NCBI GenBank assembly: GCA_963556195.1
Contig: OY744528.1
Span: 57,984,582-58,048,581 of the forward strand
Length of the DNA stretch: 64,000 nt
Source of the DNA: Sepiola atlantica
Taxonomy: Eukaryota > Mollusca > Cephalopoda > Sepiida > Sepiolidae
Direction of reading: 5' to 3'
Of the stretch, positions 10,600-19,222 are shown one piece after another; the stretch's first letter is position 1, and each line of letters begins with the position of its first letter. Position numbers and translations under genes: made by a program. The notes under the pieces were generated by a model. That model searched no databases. It saw only the letters and a list, made by a program, of their open reading frames with translations, and had not been told where the DNA came from.

Positions 10600-10672
10600 G
10601 TGGGGAATGCTGGAAATCTTAAAAGACTTGTTGTTACTCAAATTCCAGGGAAACACCACTGAGCTATCACTG
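10600..10672 (+). repeat. LINE 3'-tail fragment
   Basis: The phrase AATGCTGGAAATCTTAAAAG, followed by ACTTGTTGTTACTCAAATTC and CAGGGAAACACCACTGAG, matches the 3' tail at about 23165-23225 and, more loosely, 24885-24940. It is taken as a fragment of the same LINE 3' UTR family. Confidence 0.6.
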
Positions 10673-10867
10673 ATAACGTAATTTTTGCGAACACGTCCAA
10701 TACACTTACAAATAATATTTTATTGCGAGACAAAAATGCAACTACAAATACTCCAGAGCAACGCCGAGTCGCGACGACTACTATATATACACATATTAAT
10801 CTGGGTCGAAATTGATGAGAATTAGCCTTGTTGATAACTGTAAAAAGCAAAGGAATACTGAATGAAG

Positions 10868-10900
10868 AAGGGTTAGGGTAAGGGTTAGGGTTAGGGTTGA
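10868..10900 (+). repeat. Short interstitial telomere-like TTAGGG run
   Basis: The sequence reads GGTTAGGGTAAGGGTTAGGG followed by TTAGGGTTG, four to five TTAGGG-type units. It is too short to be a functional telomere array. It may be a repair footprint or part of a repeat. Confidence 0.7.
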
Positions 10901-12227
10901 AAGATCTCAAATAAATAAATAGAGATAAGGAAGATAATTTATCGGTCGCGGAAATACTTAAACGAAATTTGATTTACTCAAATAAAGCACTTCCGTTTCG
11001 CTTGGTTAAGCCGTTATTATTGCCGTATTTGAGATGGTTGTAAGGAGGCCATTTTTATCGCTATTAAAAATCTTGACATAAAAATATGATTTGTTTTCTA
11101 AAAAGGGAAATACCAAGGGTGACACGCTAATATGAGAGAGCTAGTGTGCATATCTCATATACTGTATGTCTACTTTGATTGGACTGTTTTACGGCATATC
11201 GAACCTTTTCATTGCAGACACAGGCGTATATTGTAATGGAGCCACTGCATCACTTCTACTAATAAATTAGCACAATTGGTTCGCTACAGCTAAGATATTA
11301 CAGGATGTGCGAGAGAAATGTGATTTTCTTTTAATATTCATTAATTTCAGAACCATTTGAAATATTTGATAGCGATAAAGTGTTTCTATGTACTGTTGGT
11401 GGGTTTGAAAGCTGGAGACTACGAACGACTGAAAAGCGCCGGAATATTGGAAGAGAGTGATCTGCATCATGATGAATGGCGCCGGATTAAATATTCGAAA
11501 TCTTAGCTGCAGCTCATTGCTGCGGTAGCTGGAGAATTGTGACGGAGATATGGAATCAGTGGCTAGTAGGAAGAATTATAGCAGGCATTCTGACTGTGTC
11601 TGCACAACAAAATCCTAATCTTTATTAACGGAATAGATGTCATGAAACTAAAACCGCCTTTAAAACTGACCGCAACCGCTGCAACAAACAAAAGAGTGCT
11701 ATGCCCATTCTAGCAGAATTGTTGAGCAGAGTCTTTGTTCCCGCGAGATTTAGAAAATAACAGACAAGGTGTGAACAGATGTGATACTGGACTGCCCCCT
11801 GCCCCCCCCCCCCCGGGTCGAGAAAATGATTCACCAAGTCGCACAAAGGCAATCGGAAAATAGGATGAATAGTCAGTTGGAAAGTGTCCGAGGAGACAAA
11901 AGATCGGGACTAGGATTTCCAGGGATGACTAAAAATATTTAGGAGTGAGAGTTGTTTGTCGACAGCTTTTGCGACAGTCCGAGTTTTATGACGAGTTTCC
12001 GTTAGTTTACAGAGTTGACAGTTTACGGCAGTTTTGAGTTTAAGACGGTTGCCGTCACACACACTCAGAGTTTCAACTGACTTATACACTATGTATCTAA
12101 GTTTGTGTGTTTTCTTGTGAGTTGTGTTATTTTGTTTTTCTCAACTTGTAAACCAGTGCAATCGTCAGTGAAATAGACAACATTGCCAGGACGAGAACGT
12201 AAGATTAAGACGAGAAGTAAACTGCAG

Positions 12228-12384
12228 TGTGGTGTAATCCAAATTACCTTCCTTTCCACTCGTTCATAGAGAAGGAACTCTTCTATGTTGGAAGATCACA
12301 ATATATAAAGAGATAACAATATTGTTAAGTGAACAGTAAGACACGTATTTTGTTCTTATTCTCGTCAACCCTCATAATATTATA
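12228..12384 (+). repeat. Gypsy 5' LTR
   Basis: Starts TGTGGTGTAATCC and ends CATAATATTATA. It matches the 3' LTR almost throughout but lacks a 17-base segment present there near 15410. The CA end has mutated to TA. About 157 bp. Confidence 0.85.
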
Positions 12385-12402
12385 TGGTGTCAGAAATTTG
12401 GA
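12384..12402 (+). promoter_or_regulatory. Primer-binding site
   Basis: TGGTGTCAGAAATTTGGA directly follows the 5' LTR. The first bases, TGGTGTCAG, fit the complement of a tRNA-Leu 3' end, as in many animal Gypsy elements; the remainder is diverged. Confidence 0.55.
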
Positions 12403-12647
12403 TCATTATTTCGAAGGATTGAAAGCGTTTTTTTAAAAGAAGATTTTCGTTGAGAAAGTCAAAAACAGATAAAAAAAAAACCCAAAAAACAAAAACAAAA
12501 AAAAACAAAAAAAAATTCGGACAACAGCCAACGCCCTTGCACTCATGCAACTTGAGGAAACAAAACAAGGAAAACCGTCAATAATTTTGAAAAAGAAAAT
12601 AGTTCTTAAAAAAAGAAAAGAAAAGTAAGTTTATTTTCTTCAACGAA

Positions 12648-12959
12648 ATGGCATCAGTAAAATGTTCTGCAAATATATCGTCCCCAGATAAAATGTCCTT
12701 ATCGGGAGATATTGCGAGCAATTGGCGAAACTTCAAGAGAAGTTTTAAAAATTATTCTGTTTCAAGTCGACTCTCAAATGAACTCGATACTAAGTATCAA
12801 ACTTCAGTATTTCTTGCAACTATTGGCGAGTCTTGTTATGATATTTATGAAGGGCTCCATTTTAACAATGATGAAGATAGGACAGATTTAATCGAAGTTA
12901 TAAAGAAATTCGAGCATATGAGCTTTATAAATTCCACCTCGGAAACAGGATCACAGTGA
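12648..12959 (+). pseudogene. Gypsy gag (N-terminal part)
   Basis: The ATG frame encodes 103 residues with SLSGDIASNWRNFKRSFKNY near the start and YQTSVFLATIGESCYDIYEG in the middle. This is the typical N-terminal gag pattern (a W-x-x-F-K-x-x-F motif and a Leu/Ala-rich capsid helix). The start ATG fits a 5' leader of about 260 bases after the LTR. The frame stops after ETGSQ, where gag continues in another frame as a decayed sequence. Confidence 0.75.
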
Positions 12960-13248
12960 GAACATAGAGTTCTATATAGCTGTTCTGCGCCAACTTGCAA
13001 AAAAAAAAACTCCTGCAATTTTGGACAGCTAACAGACAGACTCATTAGAGACCAAGTTGTGGTGGGGTTAACGATGATTCAATGCGAGATACATTTTTAA
13101 CCGACGAAAGCTAACTCTCGACACGTGCCTACAGATGGATAGAGCGCACGCATCATCAAGACTTCAAACCAAAACAATATCGTCGACCGTGAATACAACA
13201 AATCCACAATTAAACCGTGTTGCCAAACCTTTTAGAGATAAAAGGCAG

Positions 13249-13350
13249 AAAAAGAAGATGACGGAGAAACAGTGTATGCGGTGTGGAATGCATACATTTC
13301 ACAACAAAAAAGACTGCCCCGCCTCGCAAGCAAGATGTAGAAAGTGTTAA
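13249..13350 (+). pseudogene. Gypsy nucleocapsid zinc knuckle
   Basis: The frame includes CMRCGMHTFHNKKDCPASQA followed by RCRKC. It is a C-X2-C-X5-H-X4-C-type knuckle with the start of a second knuckle before a stop codon. Confidence 0.75.
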
Positions 13351-13779
13351 AAAATATGATACTATGCAACTGTCTGCAAAAATAAAACGAAAATTAGGGG
13401 AGTTGAAGAAGAAACCCACGCTCTTAGTGTAATTATATTTTTCTTTCTCCTGATTTCCTCGTGTCCGTACTCCTTATCGCAACAAAATGTTACCACGGTC
13501 TTGCTCTGCCAAATGATATCTCTCCGAACAGTCTTTCATCCAGCGCACACACCAACGTAGTCACCAACTCAAATCACCAACTAATAGTCGCCCACTTCCT
13601 TCAAAACATTCCCCTTTTATTGCCAGTGACATTCATACAAATGAGCATGCAAATGAGCAGTGAGCTCTTCTGCCAGTAATGGGAGGTCTTTGCTATAACT
13701 AGCCATTTCATTCAGGTTCTGTTTCTTTATGAATCCATTCCTGGCTGGGGTAAGTCATACTTAGCTAACCACACTTAGG

Positions 13780-13985
13780 AACTGTTGTATGTAATACAGT
13801 TAGTGAAGAAGAATGGCAAGCTACGGTAGAAGTCACCACTGAAGTCTGCAGCAAAGTCATCAAATTTAGATTAGATACCGGCGCAGATGTGACTATTGTG
13901 CCAGACCGGTTTTTTAGGAAGAATTCTTCTATCGTAAAACCGACAAGCAAAATAAAAGTATTAGGAAGAGTGGACGCCCTACTTA
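13780..13985 (+). pseudogene. Gypsy aspartic protease fragment
   Basis: The plus strand reads KFRLDTGADVTIVPDRFFRK, with the DTGA active site at about 13874-13885. It is followed by SKIKVLGRVDALLS and a stop. The flap and C-terminal parts are eroded. Confidence 0.8.
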
Positions 13986-14039
13986 GTTAAAAAAAACTTA
14001 GAAAACTTAGAAAAAAACTTTGCAACAACATTATACGTT

Positions 14040-14445
14040 GTGAAAGATTTAGTCGAACCATTATTGGGTGGACCAGCAATCAATGCTCTAAAAATATTGA
14101 GTAAAATCAATACGGTGAAAAGCGACGGTCACCAAATTAAAAAAGAATTCCTCAGTTTGTTCACTGGCCGAGGAAAGCTAGAGCATCTTTATAAGATTCA
14201 TTTGGATGAGACGGCTCAACCTTTTTCAATCGCTGCTCCTAGACGTTTACCACTTCCCATGAAGAAAAAAGTCCAGGAAGAGTTGAAGCGTTTGGAAAGA
14301 AGAAATTAACCGCCCAGTGAAGTCCCCAACAGACTGGTGTGCTCCCATCGTAGCAGTCCCGAAAAAGGATGGAAGAGTCAGACTTTGTGTCGACTTCTCA
14401 AAACTAAATGAAAGTGTAAAAAGGGAAAATTTTCCACATGGAACT
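14040..14445 (+). pseudogene. Gypsy protease-RT linker and RT N-terminus
   Basis: The 89-codon frame includes LFTGRGKLEHLYKIHLDETA and APRRLPLPMKKKVQEELKRL, the connection leading into RT. Past a frameshift the next frame reads DWCAPIVAVPKKDGRVRLCV then DFSKLNESVKRE, RT motifs 1-2. RT then stops abruptly near 14450, before the catalytic YxDD block, and integrase sequence follows within about 60 bases. Confidence 0.8.
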
Positions 14446-14499
14446 TGTTTGAACTGAAGGAACACCGATGTTTGGTAGCAGCTGGATAGAAATATCTCA

Positions 14500-14907
14500 T
14501 CAACAATTTCTGGCAGTATTGTGGATAATTGCAAGTCAATATTTGCTCGATATGGAATTCCTGAGATCGTTGTTTCCGATAATGGTTCCCAGTTTATATC
14601 CAAAGAGTTCTTGGATTTCTCAAAGAATTTTGGCGTTTTTCACCTCACAAGTAGCCCTTATTATCCTCAAGGAAACGGAGAATCAAAACGTGCGGTTCAG
14701 ACGATTAAGAACCTGTTCAAAAAATCAACTGATCCATATATCGCATTACTGAATTATCGCAGTACTCTACTCCAACATGGCCAGAGTTCTGCAGAACTTT
14801 TAATGAAAAGAAAACTCAGGACTCGCATTTCAGCACTGTCTCAACAAAGTGTAATCGGCCAACAAAATGTTGAAAAACTGAAAAATGCAGACTCAAACTC
14901 AAAATGA
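14500..14907 (+). pseudogene. Gypsy integrase core
   Basis: The frame reads FARYGIPEIVVSDNGSQFIS, then HLTSSPYYPQGNGESKRAVQ, giving the second Asp (SDNG) and the Glu (GNGE) of the D,D-35-E triad. It is followed by LLNYRSTLLQHGQSSAELLM. The first Asp and the zinc-binding N-terminus are missing because of the deletion that also removed RT and RNase H. Confidence 0.88.
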
Positions 14908-15278
14908 AACAAAAAGTTTGGTTAAAGACACCCAAAACTAATCCAGCCAAAGTGGTGAAGACTTTATCACCAAGGTCAGTGCTGGTCAAGACTGAGTCAG
15001 GTCTACTTCGGCGAAACAGAAGCCATCTTCGCAATAGAAGTGAGCATACCAAGTTTACTCAAGTAGCTACACCCACTAAATTGTCGACGTTACCAATCAT
15101 ACCCAGAGATATTCCTGAGTATAGTGACTATGACAGTTCCGCAGAACAACTCACCGAACCAGAGACTCAGTTCATGGTGCACCGAGATGTTCCACCTGCC
15201 AACTGTGGAGGTCCCAGACCAGCAGTTTACACCAGGAGTGGTCAGAAAGTTCGACCACCAAAGAAACCCTCTTTATGA
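14904..15278 (+). pseudogene. Gypsy pol C-terminal tail
   Basis: This 124-codon frame overlaps the integrase frame by a few bases. It starts KQKVWLKTPKTNPAKVVKTL and includes VLVKTESGLLRRNRSHLR, the post-integrase SH3-like segment, and ends a few bases before the polypurine tract. It is one of the better-preserved pieces of this element. Confidence 0.75.
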
Positions 15279-15291
15279 ACTGAAAGGGGGA

Positions 15292-15464
15292 TGTGGTGTA
15301 CTCCAAATTACCTTCCGTTTCCACTCGTTCATAGAGAAGGAACTATCCTATGTTGGAAGATCACAATATATAAAGAGATAACAATATTGTTAGCTGAACA
15401 GTAAGACACATTAGTTCTCACTCTGTATTTTGTCCTTATTCTCGTCAACCCTCATAATATTACA
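15292..15464 (+). repeat. Gypsy 3' LTR
   Basis: Starts TGTGGTGTACTCC right after AAAGGGGGA and ends ATATTACA (TG...CA). It is 173 bp; the excess over the 5' LTR is mainly one 17-base segment near 15408-15425. Confidence 0.88.
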
Positions 15465-15529
15465 CACATCACACACAACGTTGGCGTTGGCGGCGATTGT
15501 CGAGGTGGACGCACGTGGTTCTACACAGA

Positions 15530-16460
15530 TGTAAAACATCTATTCCAATAATCATTAACGATCCTGAAATGATCTCTTCAGCATTTGGTAAAGCCAAACT
15601 TTTGCAAAGAACTTTGCTAGAATTTTTTACTCTCTGTGATTAGGGTCACCAACTTCCGTAATTACCCCTACTATGATTGCGAATACTCTTAATGATATAG
15701 ATATATCGGTTCGAGACGTTGCAAAACTTCTCTGAAACCTCGATGCCAGCAAGACAACTCGTCCTGATGACATTCCAGTCATTGTTCTTAAGAATCTGCT
15801 TCCGGAACTTGCTCGTGTTCTAACAACATCATACAATCGTCGTTAGAACATGAGCACGTATAATCGCTGTTTAAAAGAGAATTGCTTTCCATCTTTTGGT
15901 GTGCCTAGTATTAAAGAATACTGGTGATCAGTCCTCTGCATCTCAGTACAGACCGATCAGTTTCCTATGCACCATGAACACGTTGCTTGAATATGTAATA
16001 AGCCAAGAAATTGTCAACCACTTGATCAAAAACAATCTACTTTGGTTTCTAGAGCAATATATCAATGCGGGCGTACCTTAAAAATCTATGCTGGGTTCAA
16101 CCCTTTTCCTAATCTTCATTAACGATCTTACTAATCATGTTCTGATTAGATCATTTGTTGACATCTACGCAGACGACACAACTGTCCATGGCAGCACATC
16201 GATGAGCACTGGTGATCAAGTTCTTGCTGATTCTCTCTCTTCTGATCTGGAGCACATGGTGCCATTGGGAAAAAGTGGCTTGTGACCTTTAACATAAAAA
16301 AACAAGCGTCTTTCCTTTCAAAATAACCGGTTATATCCTTGTTTTGCCCTAGTTGAAATGAATGGCTCTCTCATGGCCCTTATTTTGATGAGCCCCTAGG
16401 ACTGATTTTATATGAATATTTTAGTCATATATCAAGCTAGTATACCCTCTCCGTCAAAAC
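15530..16460 (+). pseudogene. Jockey/CR1-like LINE reverse transcriptase, copy 1
   Basis: Plus-strand fragments in several frames give DASKTTRPDDIPVIVLKNLL (about 15745), LKNTGDQSSASQYRPIS (about 15905-15960), MLGSTLFLIFINDLTNHVL (16088) and DIYADDTTVHGSTSMS (about 16160-16205). The YADD catalytic motif is intact, then come LADSLSSDLEHMV and MNGSLM. RT motifs 3-4, between about 16075 and 16085, are deleted. The same family is at 53880-55190 on the other strand. It is 5'- and 3'-truncated with many frameshifts. Confidence 0.85.
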
Positions 16461-16544
16461 TAACGAAGAAATATTTATGTTATAATTATTTTAATAATAA
16501 ATATTTAATTATTATCTACATACGTATACGTTTCATCCTTGCGT

Positions 16545-16680
16545 AATCATCAGTGTAAAGATAACCATTCACGCCAGTCGCACGATTCGAATCTCGGAAC
16601 AAGAGTCATTTTTAATCCCAATTCTGAGCGCGTAACCGATGAGGTTACCGTAACTGGCTACAATGAAGACAGAGTCATTA
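16545..16680 (-). repeat. tRNA-derived SINE (copy 1)
   Basis: On the minus strand an A-box-like TAACCTCATCGGTTACGCGC (about 16628-16647) is followed by a B-box-like CGAGATTCGAATCGTGCG (about 16580-16597). A tail TGATGATTACGCAAGGATGA follows, then AT-rich sequence. The B box plus tail recur at 52275-52385. A pol III-transcribed, LINE-mobilised SINE is inferred from family knowledge. Confidence 0.65.
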
Positions 16681-16710
16681 ATAAAGTGTATAAGAGCATA
16701 TAATATGCTT

Positions 16711-16928
16711 ATTTCAATATTATACAGTTATTGGTTTCGGGAGTCAGATACGGCCATTTACTGCTAATAGAAGCAAAATATATCTCATTCGCTCAGCAAA
16801 TAGCAAGATTGGTTTATCACTTGACGAGCGTGTAGGACGTGTTTTACTCCTATTAGCAGTTAAGATCTGCGCCTTCCAAAAACCGACGTAATAATATTGC
16901 CAATCAATAACTGTATAATATTGAAATA
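16711..16928. repeat. Fold-back element with ~65-85-bp arms
   Basis: ATTTCAATATTATACAGTTA at 16711-16730 is the exact reverse complement of TAACTGTATAATATTGAAAT at 16909-16928. A second matched pair, ACTGCTAATAG (16760-16770) and CTATTAGCAGT (16850-16860), places both in one imperfect hairpin with a loop of about 75 bases. It is MITE-like with no coding capacity, and its right arm abuts an (AT)n run. Confidence 0.75.
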
Positions 16929-16931
16929 CAC

Positions 16932-16932
<1 letters not shown>

Positions 16933-17001
<69 letters not shown>

Positions 17002-17076
17002 GAGAGAGATAGAGAGAGAGGAGAGAGAGAGAGAATATGGTCGCCCCAAGAGAATGCAATAACCCCCCCCCCCCCC
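16933..17076. repeat. (AT)n-(GA)n-poly(C) simple-repeat cluster
   Basis: An AT run at 16933-16990, GA-rich at 16991-17034 and a C-run at about 17063-17076. Purine/pyrimidine asymmetry makes the GA part H-DNA-prone, which is general knowledge. Confidence 0.95.
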
Positions 17077-17199
17077 GAAAGGAGGAAGTAATGCCAAATA
17101 TGTTCACTATTTATTACTTCACTCACCAGAAGGGTAAAGTCAGACACAAAGTAATCTTTTAATTTGGGTAAATCCAGCCCCACTCCCACAAGGGCACGC

Positions 17200-17677
17200 T
17201 TGATGGGAACAAAAATAGCGATAGTTACGTATATAGTATGCGCACCGGGGCGGCGATAGGCATGTATATAGTATGCGCACCGCGGCGCAGATTTGTACAT
17301 ATATAGTATGTGCACCCGGGCGGCGATAGGTACGTATATAATATGCGCACCGGGGCAGAGATAGGTACGTATATAGAAGGTGCAGACAGAGGTGGTACTT
17401 TTAATAGGAATATGTCATACTTTTACCCTGGGCAACGGAAGAAGAATGGTAGGGAAGAGACAGCTTTCACCGAAGGCAAAGGGAGAAAGTAGCGGTGGCA
17501 ACGAGGATAGGAGGGCGGTGAAATGGGGCGACCAGGGAAGAGAAAGATAGAAAGATAAAGAGACGGCTATAGAGAGAGGGAGAGAAGTAGAAGCTTGAAT
17601 ATAAATATGTTACACACGCGATTTTTCTTCAATTATATGTTTTTATGACCCCGAGCAACGCCGGGTAGCCCTGCTAG
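17200..17677 (+). mobile_element. Helitron-1 family, copy 1 (3' part)
   Basis: The 3' end is CTAG (17674-17677) followed by T. About 11 bases upstream is the GC hairpin CCCGAGCAACGCCGGG. A short terminal hairpin plus CTRR, inserted before T, is the Helitron 3' signature. The segment includes a ~35-bp minisatellite (17215-17395), then a stretch shared in reverse complement with 61891-62425 (for example CTTTTAATAGGAATATGTCA). No Rep/helicase coding was seen, so it is non-autonomous. The 5' limit is not defined. Confidence 0.7.
17215..17395 (+). repeat. ~35-bp GC-rich minisatellite inside Helitron-1
   Basis: About five units of a phrase like TACGTATATAGTATGCGCAC followed by CGGGGCGGCGATAGG. The same unit recurs in the opposite orientation at 62185-62420. 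Confidence 0.9.
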
Positions 17678-17908
17678 TATGAATATAAATATTAGTGAAA
17701 ACAATTGCGAAGCATAATTATTTATTCCTTTTACTTCACTGATTGAGACGTTATTCTATATGAATATAAATATTAATGCAAACAATGGCGAAGCATAATT
17801 ATTTATTGATTTAACTTCACTGATTGAGACGTTATTTTATATAAATATAAATATTAGTGAAAACAATGATGAAGCATAATTATTTATTGCTGTAACTTCA
17901 ATGATTGA
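17678..17908 (+). repeat. 80-bp minisatellite, detached block
   Basis: About three diverged units (AATATTAGTGAAAACAAT, GCATAATTATTTATT, TTCACTGATTGAGACGTTAT). They belong to the same 80-bp family as 19223-20580. The block is separated from the main array by (GGAC)n, (AAT)n and a Helitron. Confidence 0.85.
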
Positions 17909-18122
17909 GACAGACGGACATAGGTGGACAGATGGACGGACGGATTGATGGACGGACGTAGCTTGACGGAGGGGCGGAGTAGCTTGACGGACGGACATAC
18001 GTAGCTGGATTGAGGGACGTAGCTAAACAGACAGACGTAGCTGGACGGACAGACTTAGCTTGATTTACGGACGAATGGACGGACAGACGGATGAACGGAC
18101 GAACAGACGGACAGACGTAGTG
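17908..18122. repeat. (GGAC)n-derived simple repeat
   Basis: Degenerate GGAC/GACA tetranucleotides with recurrent GACGTAGCT(T/G)GAC words. The Arg/Pro/Ser-rich minus-strand open frame here is a by-product of the repeat. Confidence 0.9.
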
Positions 18123-18145
18123 AACAATCACTGATAACGACTTAT

Positions 18146-18146
18146 A

Positions 18147-18220
<74 letters not shown>
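18146..18220. repeat. (AAT)n microsatellite
   Basis: About 25 AAT units that abut the CTAG 3' end of the minus-strand Helitron-2 copy. Confidence 0.97.
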
Positions 18221-18221
<1 letters not shown>

Positions 18222-18459
18222 TAGCGGGACCCGTGTAAATTACACGAAATGATGTTTTTAATACTAATTATCTTGTTCCTAACCTATACATGTTTGAATA
18301 AAATATGATAAGTTTTGGACTTGTATATTTATTTAAAAAAAATGAACAATACATGAAACAATTTACAAAACTTCTTTATATACAATATTTCTAGTGAAGG
18401 TAATATTTCGACGAATAAACCTTACTTTGTAAATGTTTTAGATTAAATTAAATTTGGCT

Positions 18460-18470
18460 CCAATTCATGA
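18460..18470. repeat. Target-site duplication, left (U2-headed SINE)
   Basis: CCAATTCATGA, repeated exactly at 18851-18861. The uninterrupted single copy (reverse complement) is at 9449-9459 in the related Helitron. Confidence 0.93.
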
Positions 18471-18850
18471 ATATTTATTTACTCCTCTCCAGAAGTTAGG
18501 CACAAAGCCAGTTTTATCTTACTCCCACAAGTAAGATGTGACCCAAGGTCGGGTCGGGAAAGTGGGGGTTGAAAAGCCAGGGCTCGAGAAGGTGGGCACT
18601 CTGGCCATTAAAAATTGCATGGGCAGCCCCGTTGGCTTCCCCGGTAGGAGCGCCCCAGGCAGTAAGCAATAAACTTACTCCTCCCCAAAGAGGGGAGGCG
18701 AAGCCTGGGAGGGTGGACCTCCTAGAACTGCAGAGGACAGACCCATAGACCGGCGTAAATCAAGCCTCAAAGGCCAAGACAATACCAGTCTATGGAGTGC
18801 AGTATTCATAGGAACAGATACTACACTTTGATCTTAGCCAAAAGGCCAAG
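18471..18850 (-). mobile_element. U2-snRNA-headed SINE, copy A
   Basis: Read on the minus strand from 18850, it starts CTTGGCCTTTTGGCTAAGAT and continues CAAAGTGTAGTATCTGTTCC (18811-18850). This matches the 5' region of U2 snRNA, including the GTAGTA branch-site recognition sequence. About 340 bases of unrelated body follow, containing GATTTACGCCGGTCTATGGG, GTTTATTGCTTACTGCC and ACGGGGCTGCCCATGCAATT, with a short A/T-rich 3' end. Perfect 11-bp target duplications flank it. The length, TSDs and A/T tail show it moved by LINE-type retroposition. Body segments recur at 51901-52230 (same head) and 24380-24600 (different head). It is not a functional U2 gene, since the Sm site and 3' stem-loops are absent. 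Confidence 0.85.
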
Positions 18851-18861
18851 CCAATTCATGA
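18851..18861. repeat. Target-site duplication, right (U2-headed SINE)
   Basis: CCAATTCATGA, identical to 18460-18470. Confidence 0.93.
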
Positions 18862-19019
18862 GTAGCATACAAAGATTCGGAAGGTCATTGCTTTTGATGT
18901 AAGCATGCCACACAAAATCACACACGCTATTGTATTAATATGTGTCTTCCCGGTCGTCCCCCCCCCCACCTACCTCTCTTCCCGTTCCCCTCGAAATGTA
19001 GAAAAAAAATCTTAGAGGT

Positions 19020-19095
19020 TGGTTGGGATCGAACTATAAACCAGTCGGGCCGAAGTCAAAAATACTACGTCGCTAACCTTTGCGCCTAAGCGAAA
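19020..19095 (-). repeat. tRNA-like segment inside Helitron-2
   Basis: The minus strand reads AGGCGCAAAGGTTAGCGACG (A-box-like) and later TATAGTTCGATCCCAACC (B-box-like). The B-box part is present again at 20623-20645. It could be a captured tRNA-derived SINE head. Confidence 0.5.
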
Positions 19096-19222
19096 TACTT
19101 GAAAATGTTCCGAATATTAGGCGAGTTGAATGTTTTTCAAAATCTAGGTGCGGCACGCATGCGCAGAGCTTTTGCCGGAAGCGTGACACACGAACACCTA
19201 CGCTATCGTATTAATATATAGA

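Larger units (their letters stand above)
9751..11940. other. Non-coding stretch with small repeat fragments
   Basis: No gene is recognised. Within it, 10868-10900 is a short TTAGGG-like run, 10600-10672 is a LINE tail fragment (listed separately), and a C-run lies at about 11801-11815. Minus-strand open frames at 10150-10350, 10638-10910 and 11267-11470 show no family motif. Confidence 0.4.
12228..15464 (+). mobile_element. Ty3/Gypsy LTR retrotransposon, internally deleted
   Basis: The element has two matching LTRs (12228-12384 and 15292-15464), a primer-binding-site-like sequence after the 5' LTR and a polypurine tract (AAAGGGGGA) before the 3' LTR. The internal order is gag, zinc knuckle, protease, start of reverse transcriptase, integrase and post-integrase tail. 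Most of RT and all of RNase H are absent, so at 3.2 kb it is short for a full Gypsy element. All frames are broken. I could not see a target duplication outside the LTRs (CTGCAG on the left, CACATC on the right). Confidence 0.88.
18221..19222 (-). mobile_element. Helitron-2 family, copy b, carrying a SINE
   Basis: On the minus strand the element starts TCTATATATTAATACGATAG (5' TC, from 19222) and ends in CTAG (18221-18224) followed by T. The 3' end has the perfect hairpin CGTGTAATTTACACG about 9 bases upstream of CTAG. Helitrons insert between A and T: here A precedes TC and T follows CTAG. A diverged copy of its own 5' terminus (CATATTAATACAATAGCGTG) lies inside near 18920-18945, and a tRNA-like piece lies between the two. 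It is interrupted by a U2-headed SINE (18471-18850). Without that insertion it is about 610 bp and non-coding. Confidence 0.75.

Noticed and set aside
17898..18131. Pro/Ser/Arg-rich frame resembling PSVRPSI repeats
   Set aside because: It is a by-product of the (GGAC)n simple repeat.
18811..18850. Genuine U2 snRNA gene on the minus strand
   Set aside because: Only the 5' region matches. The Sm site and 3' stem-loops are absent, and the copy is bounded by a target duplication as part of a SINE.
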